Shown: piece by piece, positions 59,936 through 64,000 of the stretch
How positions within the stretch are numbered: the first letter of the stretch is position 1
Layout: the number at the start of each line of letters is the position of its first letter
DNA from: an uncultured Oscillospiraceae bacterium
GTDB lineage: Bacteria; Bacillota; Clostridia; Oscillospirales; Oscillospiraceae
Direction: 5' to 3'
Length of the DNA stretch: 64,000 nt
NCBI GenBank assembly: GCA_934645175.1
Contig: CAKUDE010000004.1
Coordinates: 19,765 to 83,764, forward strand
Translations under genes and position numbers: made by a program
Notes under the pieces: generated by a model
Told to the model about the DNA's origin: nothing
What the model saw: the letters and a program-made list of their open reading frames with translations, nothing else
The model's database searches: none

Positions 59936-60901
59936 ATGTTGAATATCACCAAAGGAAAAATCAACCGAGCACAGAAGGTCGTGATCTACGGCCCGGAGGG
60001 TATCGGGAAATCCAGCCTTGCCGCACATTTTCCTGATCCCGTCATCATCGATACCGAGGGCGGTACGGCGCATATGGATGTCAGACGCATCGACAAACCC
60101 CGCACCTGGGAGGAACTGATTTCCATTGTCAAGGAAGTCGCAGTTACATCCGGAATCTGCAAAACGCTTGTAATTGACACCGCCGACTGGGCGGAGCAGC
60201 TCATTACGGCTTATCTCTGTGCCAAATACAAGCAGAACAGCATCGAGAGTTTCGGCTACGGCAAAGGCTACACCTATATGGGCGAGGAATTTTCCCGTCT
60301 GCTTGCCGCTTGCGACCTCGTGATCGCCGCAGGCATCCATGTCGTTATTACCGCTCATGCCAAAATGCGCAAGTTCGAGCAGCCCGACGAGATGGGAGCT
60401 TATGACAGATGGGAAATGAAGCTGTCGAAGCAAACGGCACCGCTGTTAAAAGAGTGGTGCGATATGCTGCTTTTCTGCAATTACCAGACCTTTGTGGTCA
60501 CATCCGAGAATGACACAAAAAAGGCGCAGGGCGGAAAGCGTGTTATTTACACCACGCATCACCCCGCCTGGGATGCCAAGACCCGTATTGCGATGCCGGA
60601 AACCGTAGATCTGAACTATGACAACATTGCATTCGCCTTTGAAGCGGCGAAGAAGGATGTTCCTTCAGTGAAACCGTCTGCCGCAGAGCCGGAGGATTCT
60701 GCGTATGAGCGTCTGCGCTGCATCATGGCGGAAAGCGGTGTCACGGAGGATGAAGTGCGTCGTGTTGTGGCGGCAAAAGGACACTTTGCCGAGGATGTGC
60801 CGGTCGCACAGTACGGAGATAAATTCATCAACGGCTGGCTGATCAAATACTGGCCGCAGATCGTAGAACTCATCGATGCCGAAAAGTCGGCACAGAACTG
60901 A
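59936..60901 (+). CDS. Sak4-like RecA-fold ATPase
   Basis: This protein of about 321 residues has Walker A YGPEGIGKSSLAAHF, DTEGGTAHMD and Walker B KTLVIDTADWAEQLI, as in the phage Sak4 group that anneals single-stranded DNA in recombination and replication. The last roughly 80 residues are a separate helical domain. The ATG at 59936 has AGGAGG 8 bases before it. It lies between Gp157-like and DUF669 genes, the usual phage order. Confidence 0.86.
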   Translation: MLNITKGKINRAQKVVIYGPEGIGKSSLAAHFPDPVIIDTEGGTAHMDVRRIDKPRTWEELISIVKEVAVTSGICKTLVIDTADWAEQLITAYLCAKYKQNSIESFGYGKGYTYMGEEFSRLLAACDLVIAAGIHVVITAHAKMRKFEQPDEMGAYDRWEMKLSKQTAPLLKEWCDMLLFCNYQTFVVTSENDTKKAQGGKRVIYTTHHPAWDAKTRIAMPETVDLNYDNIAFAFEAAKKDVPSVKPSAAEPEDSAYERLRCIMAESGVTEDEVRRVVAAKGHFAEDVPVAQYGDKFINGWLIKYWPQIVELIDAEKSAQN

Positions 60902-60921
60902 AAACGGGAGGGCAAATCATT

Positions 60922-61422
60922 ATGGCAGATACTTATCAGAACAACCAGAATATGTTCCTTGACTGGGACGATGCTATCGAGAGCGACGGGCAGGAATTTG
61001 TCATTCTCGAAGAAGGTGATTACAACTTCACGGTCACTGGCTTTGAACGCGGACGATTCCCCGGCGGGCAGAAAATCCCTGCCTGCAATAAGGCGGCGCT
61101 TACGCTGCAGGTCAACACACCCCAGGGCGTTGCCGTTGTCCATACCGACCTTCTTCTCTACAAGTCGATGGAGTGGAAACTGTCGGCATTTTTCCGCTGC
61201 ATCGGTCAGAAGAAGCACGGTGAGCGCCTCGTGATGGACTGGAACAGAGTGATTGGCAGCCGTGGCCGCGCGCATTTCAAGCCCCGTAACTACACCGACC
61301 GTGACGGGAATGAACGTCAGGCAAACGACCTCGACCGTTTCTACGACTGGGATGAGAAAAATTTCCCTGCCGACAACAACTGGACGGAGATCGCAGATGA
61401 TGATGACCTGCCGTTTGCTTAA
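60922..61422 (+). CDS. DUF669 protein (putative phage ssDNA-binding)
   Basis: This 166-residue protein has the DUF669 fold region (LEEGDYNFTVTGFERGRFPG, PACNKAALTLQV, SAFFRCIGQKKHGE). It ends in DDDDLPFA, which resembles the C-terminal interaction tip of SSB. With the Sak4-like ATPase it probably forms a recombination-replication pair. GGAGGG precedes the start. The helicase gene follows after 12 bases. Confidence 0.83.
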   Translation: MADTYQNNQNMFLDWDDAIESDGQEFVILEEGDYNFTVTGFERGRFPGGQKIPACNKAALTLQVNTPQGVAVVHTDLLLYKSMEWKLSAFFRCIGQKKHGERLVMDWNRVIGSRGRAHFKPRNYTDRDGNERQANDLDRFYDWDEKNFPADNNWTEIADDDDLPFA

Positions 61423-61434
61423 GGAGGGGTATGA

Positions 61435-63030
61435 ATGTTTCGGCTGAGACCGTATCAGACCGAGGCGAAACAGGCGATCCTTGCCGCATGGGACGAGGGG
61501 CATCGAAAGACGCTCCTCGTCCTCCCGACGGGCTGCGGCAAGACCGTGGTGTTTTCTTCGGTCACGGAGAATCAGGTAAATAAGGGACACCGCGTGCTGA
61601 TCATGGCACATCGGGGAGAACTGCTCGACCAGGCGGCGGATAAGCTGCGAGAGGCATCCGGACTGGATTCCGTGCTTGAAAAAGCGGAATCAACGAGCCT
61701 CGGCAGCTTACTGCCGGTGACGGTCGGCTCGGTGCAGTCTCTGGCGCAGGAAAAGAGACTTGCCCGGTTTCCGAATGACTACTTTCAGGACATTATCGTG
61801 GACGAAGCGCATCACTGCCTTTCGGACAGCTACAGGCGTGTGCTTGACCATTTTCCGGACGCCAACATTCTCGGCGTTACGGCGACTCCCGATAGGGGCG
61901 ACATGAAAAATCTCGGAGAGTATTTCGACTCCAAGGCCTACGAGTACAGCATGACCGAGGCAATCTGTGACGGCTATCTGTGCCCGATACGTGCGCAGAT
62001 GATACCGCTCGAACTGGATATCGGAGATGTCGGCGTATCGAACGGAGATTTTGCCGCCGGAGAGATTGGACACGCACTTGAACCGTATCTCGCCCGGATC
62101 GCACACGAGATGGTTTCCTACTGCAAAGGCAGAAGAACCGTTGTGTTTCTTCCGCTTGTTGCAACCTCGCAGAAATTCTGCGCCATGCTGAATGCTGCCG
62201 GAATGAAAGCGGCAGAGGTAAACGGCAACAGCACCGACCGCACCAAGATACTCTCGGCATTCGAAAACGGAAAATACGATGTTTTGTGCAACAGTATGCT
62301 CCTCACGGAGGGCTGGGACTGTCCCGCTGTTGACTGCATCGTAGTCCTCCGTCCCACAAAGATTCGTTCTCTCTACCAGCAGATGGTGGGACGCGGCATG
62401 AGACTTTCTCCCGGCAAGAATCACCTCCTGCTTCTTGACTTTCTGTGGATGACGGCGAGGCATGACCTCTGCCGCCCGTCCTCTCTCGTCAGCCGTGACG
62501 AGCAGATTTCAAAAAAGATAGACGAACAGATCATGAAAAATGATGAGGTCTATGACCTGATCGAAACCGAAGAGCAGGCAGAACGGGATGTCCTTGCCGA
62601 GCGCGAGGAGGCACTTGCCCGTGAACTTGCCGAAATGCGAAACCGCAAGAGAAAGCTGGTCGACCCTCTCCAGTATGCACTGTCTATCGCCGCGGAGGAT
62701 CTCACAAGCTATGTGCCGACCTTCACATGGGAAATGGCCCCGCCATCAGAAAAACAGATCGCATTTCTGGAAAAGCGCGGCATCTTTGCGGATAGCGTGA
62801 AAAATGCCGGACTTGCCGCTCTGCTCATCGACCGGCTCAAGCTTCGACAGAATGCGGGACTTGCGACACCGAAGCAGATACGCTGCCTGGAACGCTACGG
62901 CTTTCGTCAGGTCGGCACATGGCAGTTTGATGATGCAAGTGCGCTCATTTCCCGGCTTGCCAATAACAACTGGCGTATACCCTATGGGCTTAACGCCGCT
63001 TCATACAGACCGCAGGAGGTAATTATTTAA
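61435..63030 (+). CDS. Phage-type DEAD/DEAH-box helicase
   Basis: This 531-residue superfamily 2 helicase has Walker A VLPTGCGKTVVF, DEAH box IIVDEAHHCL, VTATPDRGD and a C-terminal QQMVGRGMRLSPG. A helical tail of about 130 residues follows. It probably unwinds DNA in the element's replication. AAGGAGG precedes the ATG, and the primase start overlaps its stop by one base. Confidence 0.88.
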   Translation: MFRLRPYQTEAKQAILAAWDEGHRKTLLVLPTGCGKTVVFSSVTENQVNKGHRVLIMAHRGELLDQAADKLREASGLDSVLEKAESTSLGSLLPVTVGSVQSLAQEKRLARFPNDYFQDIIVDEAHHCLSDSYRRVLDHFPDANILGVTATPDRGDMKNLGEYFDSKAYEYSMTEAICDGYLCPIRAQMIPLELDIGDVGVSNGDFAAGEIGHALEPYLARIAHEMVSYCKGRRTVVFLPLVATSQKFCAMLNAAGMKAAEVNGNSTDRTKILSAFENGKYDVLCNSMLLTEGWDCPAVDCIVVLRPTKIRSLYQQMVGRGMRLSPGKNHLLLLDFLWMTARHDLCRPSSLVSRDEQISKKIDEQIMKNDEVYDLIETEEQAERDVLAEREEALARELAEMRNRKRKLVDPLQYALSIAAEDLTSYVPTFTWEMAPPSEKQIAFLEKRGIFADSVKNAGLAALLIDRLKLRQNAGLATPKQIRCLERYGFRQVGTWQFDDASALISRLANNNWRIPYGLNAASYRPQEVII

Positions 63031-64000
63031 TGGAAAACAATCTTTTATCGGCACTACGGGCAATTGACGTCGCGCAGCTTACCCGCGCCGAGTGGATATC
63101 CGTCGGCATGGCATTAAAGGAGGAGGGTTATCCCTGCTCGATATGGGATGACTGGTCAAGAAACGATCCCCGCTATCATCCGGGAGAATGCGAGCGCAAA
63201 TGGAAAGGCTTTCACGGCAACGGGACACCCGTAAAAGGCGGTACCATCGTCCAGATGGCAAAGGATCGCGGATGGACGATGTTCGGCAAGGACGGATGTA
63301 TGGCCTGGGACGATACCATCGAATACGACGGCGTTACGGACGGCTTTTCCGGCTTTGTACCGTCTGCGGCATGGAATCCGGCACAGGATCTGATCACCTA
63401 TTTGGAACTGCTGTTTGAGCCGGACGATAAGGTCGGATATGTGACAAACGATGTGTGGCAGGATTCGGATGGCAGATGGGTGCCGAGCAAGGGTGTGTAT
63501 GACCGCACCGCAGCGGAGCTTATCGCTTCCGTTCGGAAGCACCCGGACAACCTCGGCGCGACGGTCGGAGACTGGAAACCGCAGGTCGGCGCATGGATAC
63601 GCTTTAATCCTCTGGACGGAGCAGGCGTAAAAAACGAAAATGTGGCCCGCTTCCGCTATGCACTCGTTGAGTCGGACACCCTGACTGTTGCCGAGCAGGA
63701 TATCCTCTATCGCAAACTGGAGCTTCCTGTGGCTGCTCTCGTCCACAGCGGCGGCAAGAGCCTTCACGCCATCGTTCATGTGGATGCCGAAAACTACGAT
63801 GAATACAGAAAGCGCGTGGAGTTTCTTTATGATTTCCTTGAGAAAAACGGTCTGGCCGTTGACAAGCAGAACAGAAACCCGTCCCGGCTCTCCCGTATGC
63901 CCGGTGTGACTCGAAACGGAAACAGGCAGTATCTCGCCGCAACCAATATCGGCAGAAAGTCGTGGGTGGACTGGATGGATTTCGTGGAAGGGGTAACGGA
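63030..64000 (+). CDS. PriCT-2 / AEP primase-type replication protein (3' truncated)
   Basis: The frame is open from an ATG at 63030 (GGAGGT upstream) to the window edge, about 323 codons. The N-terminus has a PriCT-2-like pattern (EWISVGMALKEEGYPCSIWD, KWKGFHG). It is followed by AEP primase-like motifs: RFRYALVESDTLTV, HSGGKSLHAIVHVD and RLSRMPGVTR. A helicase domain (virulence-associated E or D5 type) would be expected further on but lies outside. It is the likely replication initiator primase of the element. Confidence 0.82.
   Translation, partial: MENNLLSALRAIDVAQLTRAEWISVGMALKEEGYPCSIWDDWSRNDPRYHPGECERKWKGFHGNGTPVKGGTIVQMAKDRGWTMFGKDGCMAWDDTIEYDGVTDGFSGFVPSAAWNPAQDLITYLELLFEPDDKVGYVTNDVWQDSDGRWVPSKGVYDRTAAELIASVRKHPDNLGATVGDWKPQVGAWIRFNPLDGAGVKNENVARFRYALVESDTLTVAEQDILYRKLELPVAALVHSGGKSLHAIVHVDAENYDEYRKRVEFLYDFLEKNGLAVDKQNRNPSRLSRMPGVTRNGNRQYLAATNIGRKSWVDWMDFVEGVT

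Overview
The window looks like a chromosomal segment of a Gram-positive anaerobic gut bacterium of the class Clostridia, most likely an Oscillospiraceae/Ruminococcaceae-type organism. The reasons are strong AGGAGG ribosome binding sites, an NfnAB-type ferredoxin:NADP oxidoreductase, a hybrid cluster protein with a Crp/Fnr regulator, host-glycan and plant-glycan enzymes, and mobile elements with Clostridia-type serine recombinases. This is inferred from gene content; no rRNA or other marker is present.

Layout. (1) 1-7019: the end of a peptide (RiPP/NHLP-type) export cluster. It holds a C39-peptidase ABC transporter truncated by the window edge and its partner ABC transporter, followed by two tandem secreted coiled-coil M23 peptidases, each with its own promoter. 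(2) 7105-13631, minus strand: a CBS-domain protein, nfnAB, glutamyl-Q tRNA(Asp) synthetase and a large DUF898/Sel1-like membrane protein. (3) 13892-17384: a coiled-coil protein, a LytTR response regulator, a sensorless GHKL kinase, a GH29 alpha-L-fucosidase and a DUF2087 protein, apparently one transcription unit. (4) 17441-22228: a radical SAM/SPASM protein, then a Crp/Fnr regulator divergent from a ferredoxin-like protein and hcp (nitrosative/redox stress). (5) 22.2-30.5 kb: a decayed integrative or conjugative element. It contains a UvrD-like helicase, a truncated gene fused at a visible breakpoint to a degenerate PolC-like PHP fragment, a large serine recombinase, fragments resembling ParB and MobC, a YdbC-like ssDNA-binding protein, a TnpV-like gene, and a repeat-rich region that could be an origin or centromere. 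(6) 30760-44887: a rhamnose/rhamnoside locus with a divergent AraC regulator followed by a sugar:cation symporter, SGNH esterase, GH78, GH3, alpha/beta esterase, GH43, rhaB, rhaA and rhaD, overlapping or closely packed. (7) 45.3-64 kb: the left part of a prophage-like element that runs off the window. It starts with a three-gene serine recombinase cassette. A long leftward operon follows (read from 56932 down to 47840): Xre repressor, ImmA-like protease, SIMPL protein, UvrD helicase-nuclease, type III Mod and type III Res. The rightward arm carries a second Xre protein, small proteins, a sigma-like factor, Gp157, Sak4-like ATPase, DUF669, a DEAD-box helicase and a PriCT/AEP primase.

How the genes work together. 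In the rhamnose locus, oligosaccharides would be imported by the symporter and cut in the cytoplasm by GH78, GH3 and GH43, since none of these has a signal peptide. Released rhamnose would then pass through isomerase, kinase and aldolase. In the prophage-like element, the most interesting arrangement is that a complete type III restriction-modification system and a stand-alone helicase-nuclease lie in the same co-directional gene run as the repressor and its protease. The element would therefore express anti-phage functions from its lysogeny operon. The methyltransferase gene itself has an AT-rich central block between its two catalytic motifs, consistent with specificity-domain exchange.
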